64,000 bases of DNA, taken from contig NZ_AXAZ01000002.1 in the NCBI RefSeq assembly GCF_000473065.1, positions 62,001 through 126,000 of the forward strand, given 5' to 3'. The stretch is from Bradyrhizobium sp. WSM1743 (GTDB lineage: Bacteria; Pseudomonadota; Alphaproteobacteria; Rhizobiales; Xanthobacteraceae). Under the pieces are notes generated by a model. That model had not been told where the DNA came from and did no database searches. It saw only the letters and a program-made list of their open reading frames with translations. Positions 18,288-28,862 of the stretch are shown here, piece by piece. Each line of letters opens with the position of its first letter. Position 1 is the stretch's first letter. A program made the translations under genes and the position numbers.

Positions 18288-20012
18288 TCATGCGATGCCT
18301 TCTTCGAGGATCGTAGATGATTGACTTATCTCTTGCTCGCGCACAAGACGCGGCATGGCCGCGATAAGGCTCCTGGTATATTCAGACAGTGGATTACGAA
18401 ATATCTCTTCAGTGGGGCCACTATCGACGATTCTCCCCCGGCGCATAACTATGACGCGATCGCTGATATGACGAACAACACTAAGATCATGCGAGATGAA
18501 GAGATAACTTATGCCGAGGTGGTCCTTCAAATCGCCGAGCAGGTCCAAGACCTGGGCCTGGATTGAGACGTCGAGCGCCGAAACCGGTTCATCGCAGACG
18601 ATTACGGCAGGATTTGGTGCGATCGCGCGGGCGATCGCAACGCGCTGGCGCTGACCGCCGGAGAGTTCGAGCGGCCGTCGGTCCAGCAAGGCTTGGGAGA
18701 GTCCGACCATATCGAGCAGCTCGATAACGCGCTCCTGCCGCTTGCGCCGTGTCTCAACGTCGCTCGAGAGGCTGTCGGATATGATGCGTCCGACAGTCCA
18801 GCGTGGATCAAACGAGCCAAGAGGATCCTGGTAGATGATCGATATGGACCGCCGCCGAGCCCGGCGTTCGCGTTCAGCGAGCGTGGTCCAAGGCCGGCCT
18901 GCAAACTGAACGGCTCCCTCGTCAGGCTCGTCGAGCGCCAGGATCATGCGCGCCATCGTTGACTTTCCTGATCCAGATTCGCCGACGATGCCCAAAGTCT
19001 CGCCGGATCGCAGTTCGAAGGAGAGGCCGTCCACGGCCGCCCGCAGAGTGCCATCCGGGCCCTTGAAGTGCTTCACCAGACTTGTCGCTTCGAGCAGGAT
19101 GGGACGAGATTTCGGCAGCGATTGCACGGGGGGCTGCGTTTGCCGGCCAGGCGAACGCACAATAGTCGATGGTGCCAGTCGTGAGCCGCGCGGCCGGCCT
19201 GATGGCACGGCGTCCAGCAGCTGGCGGGTGTAGGGGTGTCGCGGATCTTTGAATAACTCGGCGGCGGTGCCGCGTTCGATAACCTCGCCTCGTTGCATGA
19301 CGAGGATCTCATCCGCCACGCGGGAGACCACTGCCAGATCGTGACTGATCAGGATCAGAGCCTTGCCCCGTTTTTTGGTCTCCTCGAGCAGTGCCAGCAC
19401 ATGAGCTTGCGCGGCCACGTCAAGAGCGGTAGTCGGCTCGTCGGCGATAAGGACGCGTGGATCAAGCGCAAGTGCTGCAGCGATGAGAGCCCGTTGACGC
19501 TGGCCGCCGGATAATTGATGCGGCAGTTGCTGGGCTTTGGTCTCGGGCTCAGGGACACCGACGAGCTCAAGAAGAGCAATGACGCGCTGCGCGAGTTCCT
19601 CGCGTGATGACACCGCACCATGGAGGAGCAAGCCTTCACCGATCTCTTTGCCGATCTGGCGAAGCGGATCAAGCGCGACGAGTGCATCCTGTAATACAAA
19701 GCCAATCTCATTGCCGCGAATGCGCCGCCAGCCACGATCGTTAAGGCCGATCAGGTCCGTCCCGTCAAAGCTCAGCTGGCGTGCATGGACATCGGCGTTG
19801 CGACCAGCTAGGCCTACGAGAGCCCGGGCAGTTACGCTCTTACCCGAGCCGGACTCACCGACGATCGCAAGGCACCGTCCCGGTCGGAGGGAGAAGGACA
19901 TACTGCGCACAACCGCTTTCTCCGCGATTTCGCGCCCGAAGGAAACACGCAGCGAGTCGACCGTGAGGAGGTCTGCCTGCTGCGAGACCGGCTTGGGACG
20001 AACCTGCGACAT
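18288..20012 (-). CDS. Dipeptide-type ABC importer, fused double ATPase (DppDF/GsiA-like)
   Basis: This 574-residue protein carries two full ABC domains in one chain. Both have Walker A G-E-S-G-S-G-K-S, signature L-S-G-G-Q-R-Q-R and Walker B motifs (L-I-A-D-E-P-T-T and V-I-V-C-D-E-P-V-S). The oligopeptide-type C-terminal extension follows each (R-H-P-Y-T-R-Q-L-L). It powers import through the two permeases encoded directly upstream; the permease stop and this ATG are adjacent at 20012/20013. The fused form is typical of glutathione- or opine-type importers. Substrate is inferred from the operon only. Confidence 0.93.
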   Translation of the reverse strand: MSQVRPKPVSQQADLLTVDSLRVSFGREIAEKAVVRSMSFSLRPGRCLAIVGESGSGKSVTARALVGLAGRNADVHARQLSFDGTDLIGLNDRGWRRIRGNEIGFVLQDALVALDPLRQIGKEIGEGLLLHGAVSSREELAQRVIALLELVGVPEPETKAQQLPHQLSGGQRQRALIAAALALDPRVLIADEPTTALDVAAQAHVLALLEETKKRGKALILISHDLAVVSRVADEILVMQRGEVIERGTAAELFKDPRHPYTRQLLDAVPSGRPRGSRLAPSTIVRSPGRQTQPPVQSLPKSRPILLEATSLVKHFKGPDGTLRAAVDGLSFELRSGETLGIVGESGSGKSTMARMILALDEPDEGAVQFAGRPWTTLAERERRARRRSISIIYQDPLGSFDPRWTVGRIISDSLSSDVETRRKRQERVIELLDMVGLSQALLDRRPLELSGGQRQRVAIARAIAPNPAVIVCDEPVSALDVSIQAQVLDLLGDLKDHLGISYLFISHDLSVVRHISDRVIVMRRGRIVDSGPTEEIFRNPLSEYTRSLIAAMPRLVREQEISQSSTILEEGIA

Positions 20013-20876
20013 TCAGCTTTTTCCTTCCAGACGGTCCTGTATATGGCGCCCGACGATGGTGACGCTGAGGGCAAACGCTGTCACGGCCAGACCGGGTATG
20101 ATCTCCAGCCACCAGGCGTAGATCACATAATTCCGCCCGGCATTGAGCAGCGCGCCCCATTCAGGGGCCGGCGGAGCGACGCCAAGCCCTAAAAAGGCAA
20201 GCCCGGAGGCCCAGATAATGGCCTGCCCCACGCCGATCGTCATCATTGCTGTTAGCGGGTTCATGGCGTTGGGAAGAATATGCCTCCAGACGATACGGGG
20301 AAATGGATGGCCCAGCACCTTGGCGGCTTCCACATACCCTGTTCCTTTGATGGAAAGCATCTGGCCCCTGATCATGCGCGCATAGCCTGGCGCTGTGCCG
20401 ATTCCAACAGCTATGACTTCAGTCAATACCGACGGCCCAAAAACGGTCACGAACACAAGGGCGAGCAAGAGCGTGGGGATTGCGAAGAGCACGTCGACGA
20501 TCCGGCTGAGGATGCTGTCGAACACGCCACCAGAAAGTGCGGCGGCGACGCCGAGAATGAGTGCAATGGACATGCTCAGCGCGGTCGCGCCGAGTCCGAT
20601 GGCAAGCGATTGGCCTGCCCCCTCCAGCAATCGGGAGTAAAGATCCCGGCCTAGTTGATCTGTCCCCAACCAATGGGCGATCGAAGGAGACTGCAACGAC
20701 GATCTCAAATCAATAGCGAACGGGTCGTGCGTCTGTAGCACCTTTGGCATCACCGCCGCGAGGGCAAAGAAACAAATGATAATAAGCGAGGCAGCAACTC
20801 GGACGGGAACATGGCGGGCGAATGCCAGGAGTTCTCTGAGCGGCCGAGACACGGTCACTTCTGCGAGCATGCTCAT
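20013..20876 (-). CDS. ABC importer permease, DppC/GsiD type
   Basis: This 287-residue inner-membrane permease has about six helices. The N-terminal H-D-P-F-A-I-D-L...H-W-L-G-T-D-Q-L-G-R-D block is diagnostic for the DppC side of oligopeptide importers. The EAA coupling loop reads Y-V-E-A-A-K-V-L-G-H. Its ATG overlaps the stop of the upstream DppB-type gene by 4 nt. Confidence 0.93.
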   Translation of the reverse strand: MSMLAEVTVSRPLRELLAFARHVPVRVAASLIIICFFALAAVMPKVLQTHDPFAIDLRSSLQSPSIAHWLGTDQLGRDLYSRLLEGAGQSLAIGLGATALSMSIALILGVAAALSGGVFDSILSRIVDVLFAIPTLLLALVFVTVFGPSVLTEVIAVGIGTAPGYARMIRGQMLSIKGTGYVEAAKVLGHPFPRIVWRHILPNAMNPLTAMMTIGVGQAIIWASGLAFLGLGVAPPAPEWGALLNAGRNYVIYAWWLEIIPGLAVTAFALSVTIVGRHIQDRLEGKS

Positions 20877-21862
20877 GTCAACCTAATCCTCGGGTCGAGC
20901 ATCCGATAAGATAGATCGACAATCATACTAACAGTGACGAATAGGCCCGCAGAGATCAAAACAGCCCCCGAGACAATCGGAACGTCTCGCGAGGACGTTG
21001 CGGCAACAAGAACTCCACCCAGCCCTTGGCGAGCGAAAACGATTTCTATCAAAATCGCCCCTGAAAGAAGCTTGCCGAGCGCCCAGCCTGATAAGGTTAC
21101 GCCGGGCAATGCAGCATGGCGCAAGACATGGTGAAGCCTGACGCCGAAATCACTCATACCTCGGGTCCGCGCGGACGTAACGAAGGGCTGCTCGAGCACG
21201 CGCGTGAACTCGTTCAGAACGACTTGTCCGAAAACGCCGGACAGTTCGAGAGCCAGAGCAAGTGTTGGGAGAACGAGTCCCATCGGCGAGCTTTCTCCGA
21301 CAACTGGAAAAATGCGCAAGTTTACCGCGAACACGACGAGCAGAATTGTAGCTAGCCAGTAAGGCGGTGCGGTTGCCAAGAAGATTTGCGCGCCGCTGAG
21401 CAGCTTCGACCATATGTTGTCTCTGCCGGCGATCAACAGAGTGGTCAAGATCGCAATAACCCAAGCCATCAGCAGCGCGGCGATCGCCAGAACAATGGTG
21501 GGGCCAATCTGTTCTGCGATGATCGCCGCGACGGGTCGATGCTGCTGGTATGATTCACCAAGATCTCCATGCAGGATTCGCAATATGTATTTGCCATATT
21601 GAACGGCAAGCGGTTGATCAAAGCCATACTTCGCATTGATCGTTGCGAGCTCGGCCGCAGGTGCCGGCCCGACGTCGCCACTCCTCACATTGATGACGAT
21701 CTGCGCGCGATCGCCGGGCATCAAACACTGAACTAGGAACGTAAATGTTGCTGCAGCCCACACGACGGCCACACCGGATAAAATACGGCGCGCGAACCAA
21801 ACAAGCGGATTGTGGGATACGACCTTCACGGTATCATTTCTTCTCGTCGAAATGAGCGTCAT
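20873..21862 (-). CDS. ABC importer permease, DppB type
   Basis: This 329-residue membrane protein has the DppB-type layout: an N-terminal helix, a long periplasmic stretch, the G-D-L-G-E-S-Y motif (about 113-119), then five helices with an EAA loop containing F-V-T-S-A-R-T-R-G. It should pair with the DppC-type permease. The start may lie a few codons downstream at M-K-V (the region around 21834), because the first residues overlap the end of the binding-protein gene. Confidence 0.9.
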   Translation of the reverse strand: MTLISTRRNDTVKVVSHNPLVWFARRILSGVAVVWAAATFTFLVQCLMPGDRAQIVINVRSGDVGPAPAAELATINAKYGFDQPLAVQYGKYILRILHGDLGESYQQHRPVAAIIAEQIGPTIVLAIAALLMAWVIAILTTLLIAGRDNIWSKLLSGAQIFLATAPPYWLATILLVVFAVNLRIFPVVGESSPMGLVLPTLALALELSGVFGQVVLNEFTRVLEQPFVTSARTRGMSDFGVRLHHVLRHAALPGVTLSGWALGKLLSGAILIEIVFARQGLGGVLVAATSSRDVPIVSGAVLISAGLFVTVSMIVDLSYRMLDPRIRLT

Positions 21863-23522
21863 AGAAGACGGGCTCGCCCACTGACCCGTGGTCCAGCCAC
21901 ACGTCTTTCAGGTGCGGGGTGGTGGCCAAAGTCACATCCAGCACCGTAAGGCCAATCACAGGAGCCTCATCCACGATCTTCCGTTCCGCCTGCTGATAAA
22001 GGCCGGTACGTTCAGCGCTATTGAAATCCTGCTCCGCCTTTTGGATCAGCTCCCAAAGTGTCGGATCTTGGAAGCGCGATGGATTGAAGCGATTGGGCTC
22101 GCCATTCTGGTCCGGCTTCCACGAAATTCGGAATATCTCAGCACCGGGTGCAACCCAATATAGAAGCACGATCTCATAATCGTTGGGCCCTAGGTTTTTT
22201 CCGGCGAAGAAATCAGCCGGATTGGTGGGTTGAAGACGTACGTCAAAACCGGCCGCCCTTGCCTGCTGCTGGATAACTTGCAAGGCTTGCTCGCCATCGG
22301 GCTTGAGAAACGCGTACGAATAGGAAATGCGCACGATGAGCGGATTGCCGTTCTTAATACGAACGCCGTTAAGGTTGCGCTCAGTCCAACCCGCCTGATC
22401 AAGCAGCTGATTGGCTTTCCGAATATCGTACGCATAGGACTGCCCGAGCTCACGCAGGTATTCCGGCGAGCTCTGACTTAGCGCACCGTTACCTTCAAAT
22501 GGCAAAGAGCCGAGGAAGGATGTGTCGACCGCGGCCTTCCGGTCAGTAGAATAGGCAAAGGCCTTGCGGACGAGCACGTCGTCAAATGGGGGCCGGGCCG
22601 TATACAACGCCAGGCGCAGAGGGGTGCCACCGGTAACGTGCCGCAATACTGGAAAGCGGGAATTGGCGTCCTTCCATGCGATAGCCGGCACATCGTATAT
22701 AGCATCGGTCTCCCCTGTGATCAGCGAGCCGTATCGGACAGTCTGATCTGGCAGAAACTTCCAGCTGATCCCCTCAACGTAAGCCGGCCCTTGATGTTTC
22801 GCGGTGGCCGGCGCCGAATTGTAGTCGGGATTGCGGCGGAAGGTGACTTCCCGCCCATGGCGCCACTTGTCGACGATGAATGGACCTGAGCCGACAGGGT
22901 TCTCGCAATTCACCGCAAGGCCACGTTTGAGTGCCGATGGCGAGAGAATGCCTTGTGAGGATTGGGCGAACACGTTCAGCAAGGGCTGGAACGGCACCTT
23001 CAATTTTACCTGCAACCTCAGAGGAGCAATTGCCCTTGCCGATTCGAAGCTATCGCCGAGATAAGGAGCGGCAGTCGGGTTGCGAAGATCGGGGTCATTG
23101 CTAAGCCATCCGTTGATATTGTCAGCGATGGCCTGCGCATCGAGGGCAGTCCCGTCGGTGAACTTTACATTCGGCTTAATCTCGAATGTGTATACCTTTT
23201 TGTCGTCGGAAATGGTCCAAGACTCAGCCAGCCATGGCACAATCTGGCCATCCTCGCTGCGGGCAACCAGATTATCGCTATACTGGCGTTGCAGATACCA
23301 TTGCTGCACCCATCCTCCGAACAGGCACGCCGGTTCTTGAAAATGCCCGTAACGAATAACGCCGCCTCGCTTGACGTTGCCGGCCGGCGCCTCTTGGGCA
23401 TGGCCACTGGGCGCGAACTGTGACAAGCTTTGGAGCACGAACAGGCTAGCCGCGACTTTTCTTCCGCGATGGTTCGACTGGCGGCTGAAACGCCTCGATG
23501 ATTGCGCATCCGATACAGACAT
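21834..23522 (-). CDS. Periplasmic solute-binding protein, SBP family 5
   Basis: This protein of about 562 residues has an N-terminal export signal (R-G-R-K-V-A-A-S-L-F-V-L-Q-S-L, cut near G-H-A-Q). The SBP_bac_5 fold follows, with G-G-V-I-R-Y-G, L-A-E-S-W-T-I-S-D-D and Y-T-F-E-I-K-P-N-V-K-F-T-D-G-T. It captures the substrate for the downstream permease/ATPase set. ATG at 23522 was chosen because the longer open frame to 24149 is only antisense-frame translation across the neighbouring monooxygenase gene. It follows that gene by 43 nt. Confidence 0.92.
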   Translation of the reverse strand: MSVSDAQSSRRFSRQSNHRGRKVAASLFVLQSLSQFAPSGHAQEAPAGNVKRGGVIRYGHFQEPACLFGGWVQQWYLQRQYSDNLVARSEDGQIVPWLAESWTISDDKKVYTFEIKPNVKFTDGTALDAQAIADNINGWLSNDPDLRNPTAAPYLGDSFESARAIAPLRLQVKLKVPFQPLLNVFAQSSQGILSPSALKRGLAVNCENPVGSGPFIVDKWRHGREVTFRRNPDYNSAPATAKHQGPAYVEGISWKFLPDQTVRYGSLITGETDAIYDVPAIAWKDANSRFPVLRHVTGGTPLRLALYTARPPFDDVLVRKAFAYSTDRKAAVDTSFLGSLPFEGNGALSQSSPEYLRELGQSYAYDIRKANQLLDQAGWTERNLNGVRIKNGNPLIVRISYSYAFLKPDGEQALQVIQQQARAAGFDVRLQPTNPADFFAGKNLGPNDYEIVLLYWVAPGAEIFRISWKPDQNGEPNRFNPSRFQDPTLWELIQKAEQDFNSAERTGLYQQAERKIVDEAPVIGLTVLDVTLATTPHLKDVWLDHGSVGEPVFYDAHFDEKK

Positions 23523-23565
23523 ATCCAAGCTCCAGGGCAATGAATGCGGACGGGAGAAAGCAGCG

Positions 23566-24906
23566 TCAGACCGCTGACGTACCGGCTTTTTTTGCTGGTT
23601 CGATGTGGAGGGGAATCCCCAAATGCTCGCGCAATGTCTCCCCCCGATATTCTGTGCGAAATAGACCACGCTTCTGGAGGAGTGGCACGACGTGGTCGAC
23701 AAAGGCCGCAGTGCCGTCGGCCAGCACGTCCGGAATGATGTTGAAGCCATCGACCGCGCCAGCGCGGAACCAGGCCTCAATCGAATCAGCGATCTGCTCG
23801 GGTGCGCCCACGAGCACGCGGTGGCCAAAAGCTTGGACGCTGCTGATGATCTCGCGGACGGTCCGGCCTTGACGCGCCAGAGTCTCGATCGTGCGATGGT
23901 GACCGACAGAAAACGGGACGTTATCTGCATCGGGCAAAATCTCTTCAGGGATGGGGCTTTCCAGGCTGAGTTTCTCGACTGCAAGGCCCATGCTTCGTGC
24001 AAGAGCGGCGATGGCGCGCTCCAGATCGAGCAACGCGTCCAATTGCTCTTTGCGACGAGCTGCCTCTTCTTCGGTTCCGCCGATGCAGGTGACAAGACCT
24101 GGCAGGATGAGCGGAGCCGCAGGGCGGCCGAATTGACGAGAGAGATCACGGAGGCGTTCGGCCTCCTGCAGCGCCGTTGTCAAATCCCCGGCTGCCGCAA
24201 ACACGACATCTGCACTGCGCGCGCCAAGCCGTAATCCGGGATCCGAACCGCCCGCTTGAACGATGACTGGATGACCTTGAGGCGAAGCGGGGTGTGTAAG
24301 TGGGCCTCTGATGCCAAAACTATTCGTATCAGGGTCGAGCAGCCGGAATTTTCTCTGATCTGCGTAAACTCCCGCAGCCTGGTCCGCGATGATCATTTCT
24401 TCGCTCCAGCTTAGCCAGAGAGCACGGACGGTTTCAACAAAGTCCTCGGCGCGTCTGTAGCGATCCGCTCGTGCGATCTCTTGACCGCCAAAGTTCGCCA
24501 CCGTCGCGGAGCTCGATGTCGTGACCGCGTTCCACGCGACGCGGCCACCGCTGATGACGTCGAGCGATTGGAAACGCCGGGCGAGATTGTATGGCTCATT
24601 GTAGGTTGTCGATGCGGTGGCGATCAGCCCAATCCGCTCCGTTTCGCGGGCAATCACAGTGAGGACCAGCGTGGGTTCGAGCCCATTGAGCGGCGGCTGG
24701 TGCGTAATGTCGGAACTTATCGCGGGGGTATCGGCGAGGAATACGGCATCCAGCAGACCGTGCTCCGCAATTTTCGCAGCCCGGACGTAGTGCTCGATAT
24801 CGAAAAACGCGTTTGGATTTGTGCCCGGCCAGCGCCACGCGGCAGAGTGACCGCCAGCACCATGGAGATTTAAGCCGATATGGAGCATAGGGTCGATCGA
24901 AGACAT
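23566..24906 (-). CDS. Flavin-dependent monooxygenase (NtaA/SnaA/DszA subfamily, luciferase-like)
   Basis: This protein of about 446 residues has the bacterial-luciferase TIM-barrel signature of the long NtaA/SnaA/DszA group: H-S-A-A-W-R-W-P near the N-terminus, V-F-L-A-D-T, R-I-G-L-I-A-T-A-S-T-T-Y-N-E-P-Y, G-R-V-A-W-N-A-V-T-T and V-I-V-Q-A-G-G-S-D-P-G. These enzymes use FMNH2 from a separate reductase to cleave C-N or C-S bonds. Being first in a unit with a peptide-type importer suggests the transported compound is its substrate, for example an amine, chelator or organosulfur compound. ATG at 24906 overlaps a GTG at 24909; either could be used. Confidence 0.9.
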   Translation of the reverse strand: MSSIDPMLHIGLNLHGAGGHSAAWRWPGTNPNAFFDIEHYVRAAKIAEHGLLDAVFLADTPAISSDITHQPPLNGLEPTLVLTVIARETERIGLIATASTTYNEPYNLARRFQSLDVISGGRVAWNAVTTSSSATVANFGGQEIARADRYRRAEDFVETVRALWLSWSEEMIIADQAAGVYADQRKFRLLDPDTNSFGIRGPLTHPASPQGHPVIVQAGGSDPGLRLGARSADVVFAAAGDLTTALQEAERLRDLSRQFGRPAAPLILPGLVTCIGGTEEEAARRKEQLDALLDLERAIAALARSMGLAVEKLSLESPIPEEILPDADNVPFSVGHHRTIETLARQGRTVREIISSVQAFGHRVLVGAPEQIADSIEAWFRAGAVDGFNIIPDVLADGTAAFVDHVVPLLQKRGLFRTEYRGETLREHLGIPLHIEPAKKAGTSAV

Positions 24907-24909
24907 CAC

Positions 24910-26589
24910 ACCCCCGAATGCAGCGGCGGCTTAGCCGCTCGATACGTCTTGACAATTGGATCTTTGCCAGCGGTCTCGGGGACCACCCTGCGCTCTCTCG
25001 AAGGCCCGCCCTGAATGCTCGCGAACAGCCATCTTGAGGAGGTTAATAACAAGCCGCTCATTGGTGCGAGAGGGATATCACTAAAGACGCCCTGGCTACC
25101 TCTTGGCACCTTCTCGCAGCGGACGAGGCGCAGGAGGCTTTCGACCACGACGCACGCCCAATAGCGCCCAGGTGCGTCCAACTCGATTCCAACGCTGAGC
25201 TGCTTCAAAGCGGCGCCTTCATATTGGTTCTCCATAGCTCATCAAGATGCCCGCCACTTTCGCTGGAAGGCGTTTTGAACGCGTCTTCGCAATCACAAGC
25301 GCCTGGACTCCCGCCGCCGGCGCGAGCGCCAGTCACGAAAGGATGTGTAGAGGTTGAACGCAGCCAAACGCAATAGTTGAGTATTCCATTATACTCGCCT
25401 CAGTTGGCATCCTCTTCTCTAGCGATGTCTCTCAAGAGCCTGATCCCTGATCAGGCTCACGGATGACAACCGATGCTACGATCGCACTGGCTTCAATTTG
25501 CAGGAGGGGCTCGAAACGGATCGACCATGAATAGATGCGTTCGAGAACACATCAGACATTAGACATTCGGCGCCACAGTGTTGATCAGCAGCTTACCTGC
25601 CGACTTTGGCAAATAAGAGCAGCCGGCAAGCTTGCGCTCGGAAACCATCTAATAGTGCGATGAAACACTCGAAATTCGCGATGCTCGTTGTAAGAAAAGG
25701 CCTGACTGGTTGGAAAGGGCTCGGCCATCATTTGCTAGGCGACTATGTAGGTCGCAGAACGCAGCAGTTGCCCGGATCTCTGCGTGGACGTTAAGAAGTG
25801 CCAACTTCTAGGAGGTGGAGACGAGACTTCATGGTCCGAAACGAAAGCGGTAGTGAATTAGCCGGGGACCGCGGAGCCAGTACACCGAGGAAAACCCGAA
25901 AGCGTGACTTCCCTGCAATACGGTCAGTGGATTGGCCTGCGCCTGCCACCGGGCACCGCTGGAAAGTGAACGCTACTCCACTTGCTGTTGCTAAACTACC
26001 GGAGGAACACGACGACCAATATACGCAGCGTTATATTGTAGGGTCTCAAAGTAGATCACAGACTGTGTGGCAAGTCAGTGAGCCACCCGGCTCTGATAGC
26101 GATGGCTGGTCCCGGCCACCATCTTTGGTGGCAAAGGTAAGGCATTGGTTGCCGATCGGCACGACGCATGTAGCCGTGGGAACCCCAATATCTGCGCTCG
26201 TGCACAGCCGGCTGAAACGGATTGTCGATTTGGTCCAGGATCGAATGCTTGGTCCGAGCCGAACCCCGCCTCTTCAACAGAGCAATTTGGCAAGAGGCAT
26301 CGAACCCGGCATCTGGCGTGTGCCGAGACGCAACGAGAATGTTTGTGGCGGCTATGGCACCAAACTGCGGTAAACGTGTAGAAAGGCGAGCCGACGGGCA
26401 GACCAGTCCCCCTTTCGGTAGCGGATTGTCGAACTCGGCGCCTTATTGGCGATGAGATACGAGCTTCGTCTAGAGCATTTTGACAAATGGCCGATGCTGG
26501 ACTTGCAATCGCCTGAGCAGGAAAGCAATCCGCGGCGCACCGAATGCTGCGCTCCCTTTCTAGGAATTGCTTGCTCCGGCATCCGAAAG
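24910..26589. other. Gene-poor stretch upstream of the monooxygenase
   Basis: A 109-residue - strand frame (24906-25235) ends in a TGATG overlap with the monooxygenase start but has no recognised content. A + strand frame at 25798-26373 is also unrecognised. Neither is supported well enough to call a gene. The region should hold the promoter of the monooxygenase/importer unit. Confidence 0.35.
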
Positions 26590-26668
26590 GACCAGACAGA
26601 ATGACGGCATACACGGCCGAAAGCCTACCCGGAGGCGGCTTTCTTCTCCATCGGCCGCAATTTGGGTG
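26590..26668 (+). pseudogene. Fragment of a type III effector C-terminus
   Basis: The + strand reads Y-T-A-E-S-L-P-G-G-G-F-L-L-H-R-P-Q-F-G. This is almost the same as the end of the repeat effector at 36873-36935 (Y-T-A-E-S-L-P-G-G-R-V-L-L-F-H-R-P-Q-F-G), with close DNA identity. Sequence before and after diverges, so it is a displaced or decayed copy. The rest, 26669-27273, shows no supported gene. Confidence 0.65.
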
Positions 26669-27273
26669 CACGAGCGGCTCGTCGTTGATGATGGCGCCGC
26701 CCGAGCGGAGCCGGCTCCAGCGCTGATAGACCTACGTCCGAGCGAGGGGCAGGCTCTAAGTAAACGCCACTAGGCCAGTTCCAGCGTGATCTCAGCAGGA
26801 TGCATCATCAAACTTTTGGGCCCACATCGCCGTTACGCCCCTTTCAGGCGACAAGCTCCGGGAATTCCGGCTATAAAATACGAGGCGCGTTGCCCACACC
26901 CTGGCTTGGCTGAAGATCATCATCGCCGCCAGCAGATCGAATGAGTTGGAAAAATATGTCCTCACGGGAAACGCTGATGAAAATGGGAAGACAGCTTGTC
27001 GACGCCTATATGCGCTGTGATTGAGTGTGAGGACCTGGCTCCTGGCCATACGAGCATACCGGGGCGATTTATACGATCCCATGCGCATCGCCAGCCCCTC
27101 AGGGGTGCAGCGAGCGAACTGACGCAAGTTCGTGCAACCTGGCCATCCCTGACGAAAGACGGCCAGAAACGATCTGGCCGTCGTCACTATCGAGACTGTC
27201 GTGCGATGGCTTGCGATGTCGTCCACACCCCTAGAGGATCAAGGCCAACGCGCATTCCCGCGGTGCTTTTCGT

Positions 27274-27714
27274 CTACCAGATGAATCTTGCCCCATCAGG
27301 CACTTCGCAGACGAATTCGCCCTGGTTCACGAGTTCGGTGGTCCCGACGACAAGCTTGGAGGCCCGTACGGTAAGCTTGCCCTCGCGGCTGAGGCTGTGA
27401 CGAATGTATTCGGTCACGGCATGTCCAGAGCTATCCACCGTTTGGTGCGCATTGGCAAAGCTGATGCCGTTCTGGGCGGTCACCCTGAAGGCATTGATGA
27501 CCAACCCGGCCTGGGTCGCAGGCCCGGGCTTGCCGCCCTCGGCGGTGGTACAGCGGTTCATATCCAGCATGACTTTCACGTTCTTGCCCGTCTGCAATGC
27601 ATTGAGCACCTCGGCGTATTTCGGCGAGGTCTCATCGGCTCTAGCCACCGCGCTCACGGTTGTCGCAGAAAGCACGGACAACAGGATCAACAGGGCTCTG
27701 CCAGTTAAGTTCAT
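27274..27714 (-). CDS. VirK-family secreted protein
   Basis: This 146-residue protein has a clear signal peptide (M-N-L-T-G-R-A-L-L-I-L-L-S-V-L-S-A, cut near A-R-A). The mature domain matches VirK-like proteins of plant-associated alphaproteobacteria: Y-A-E-V-L-N-A-L-Q-T-G-K, V-M-L-D-M-N-R-C-T, V-I-N-A-F-R-V and G-E-F-V-C-E-V-P-D-G. Two mature cysteines could pair. In Agrobacterium virK belongs to the virulence regulon; the biochemical role is unknown. ATG at 27714 follows GGAGGGAGAAGAGC upstream, a strong ribosome site. Confidence 0.75.
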   Translation of the reverse strand: MNLTGRALLILLSVLSATTVSAVARADETSPKYAEVLNALQTGKNVKVMLDMNRCTTAEGGKPGPATQAGLVINAFRVTAQNGISFANAHQTVDSSGHAVTEYIRHSLSREGKLTVRASKLVVGTTELVNQGEFVCEVPDGARFIW

Positions 27715-28862
27715 ATGCTCTTCTCCCTCCACAGGAATCACAGGTCGCGTAAGCGCAGCGTCGTAAGACCGTTGTCGCAAGCCGCTTGGCGGATTACGGA
27801 CATCAAACGCCGTCGCACTTCGAACAAAGACAATCAGTCACAATCAGACGCAAGTGGTTGTGACGGCTATTCCGACGTCACAACATCGTAGGTCAGGTTT
27901 GCTGAAGCCGCCTCCTCGCGAGCGTCATGGTGCGAAATGATTCATCGAGCCGAGCCATTAGAAAACATAACGGCGCCGGTATCTGCCACCTGAACGAGAG
28001 GTCCGGACTTAGACTGGCACGAACCTTACGCCGCCAGTAACAAGTCCTTGCCGCAACCCTCTCGAAATACACTTTTAGATGGCGCAATGCAGCGCCAACT
28101 TGCGGCTTTAGGGCGGCTGAGCTCGGCTCATTAGATCCGTCAATCCTCATCTAAAACAAACAGCATCCTTTTCGCCCCGTCGAAAGCTGTCTTTGCAATG
28201 AAATGGACGCCAACAACCATTTTGCGAGAAGAAACAGATGAACATCGATCCACGGAATGCCGCAGAGGCCTCCGCTGACGGTCACGATGCGCTGCCGCAG
28301 CCGCACCAGGTAGGGCAAGCCAGCTGACCGGTGCGGCTGTCGGCCACTAAGCAGAATTTGAAGACCAGCTACATGGCCTGCATTCGGTTCACCAAACACC
28401 GGATCCTGCTGAGTCATCGAGTGCGCCGAATGAGGCGCGCCGGAAACCAGTCACTATCCAGCCGCATCATTTGTCAGCGCGCGCGCCTGGCTTGCCGCAA
28501 CGCTAACGGGCGCCACTCTTGAAACGCTCAAGAACGAGATAGCCCTGGCCGATCGACAATCAGCACGATGGGCGCCAGCGGGGGACGACAGTGTCGACCG
28601 GGACCACATTTTCGACCATGTAGCGGCATCGGCGCATATCTCAAGCTGCATCGACAGCGATTGCAAACCACGCACCGAAGCCAGCACATGTGCAATATCA
28701 TGTCCTTAACACGGCGCGGGATCATTCTTCCATGGGAGATCCTTTGGAGCGATATCCCATGGAGCGCGCCCGGCTGGATGGCATATGCGCGGTAAGACGG
28801 CTTCTCCATTCGTGTCATTGGTCGAAGACCCTTGAAAACTCAACGTGTCGTGTGACCCCTGA
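27715..28862. other. Stretch without a supported gene
   Basis: GTCAGGTTTGCTGAAGCC near 27893 (+) partly resembles a tts box but has the wrong centre. A 29-codon + strand frame opens at 28238. Neither is strong enough to call. This is probably decayed island DNA. Confidence 0.3.

Noticed and set aside
22962..24873. Several + strand ORFs within 22962-24873
   Set aside because: Antisense shadows of the binding-protein and monooxygenase genes, both well supported by motifs.
27893..27925. Possible tts box on + strand (GTCAGGTTTGCTGAAGCC)
   Set aside because: The central TCG is GCT, the 3' CCTA block is absent, and no gene follows.
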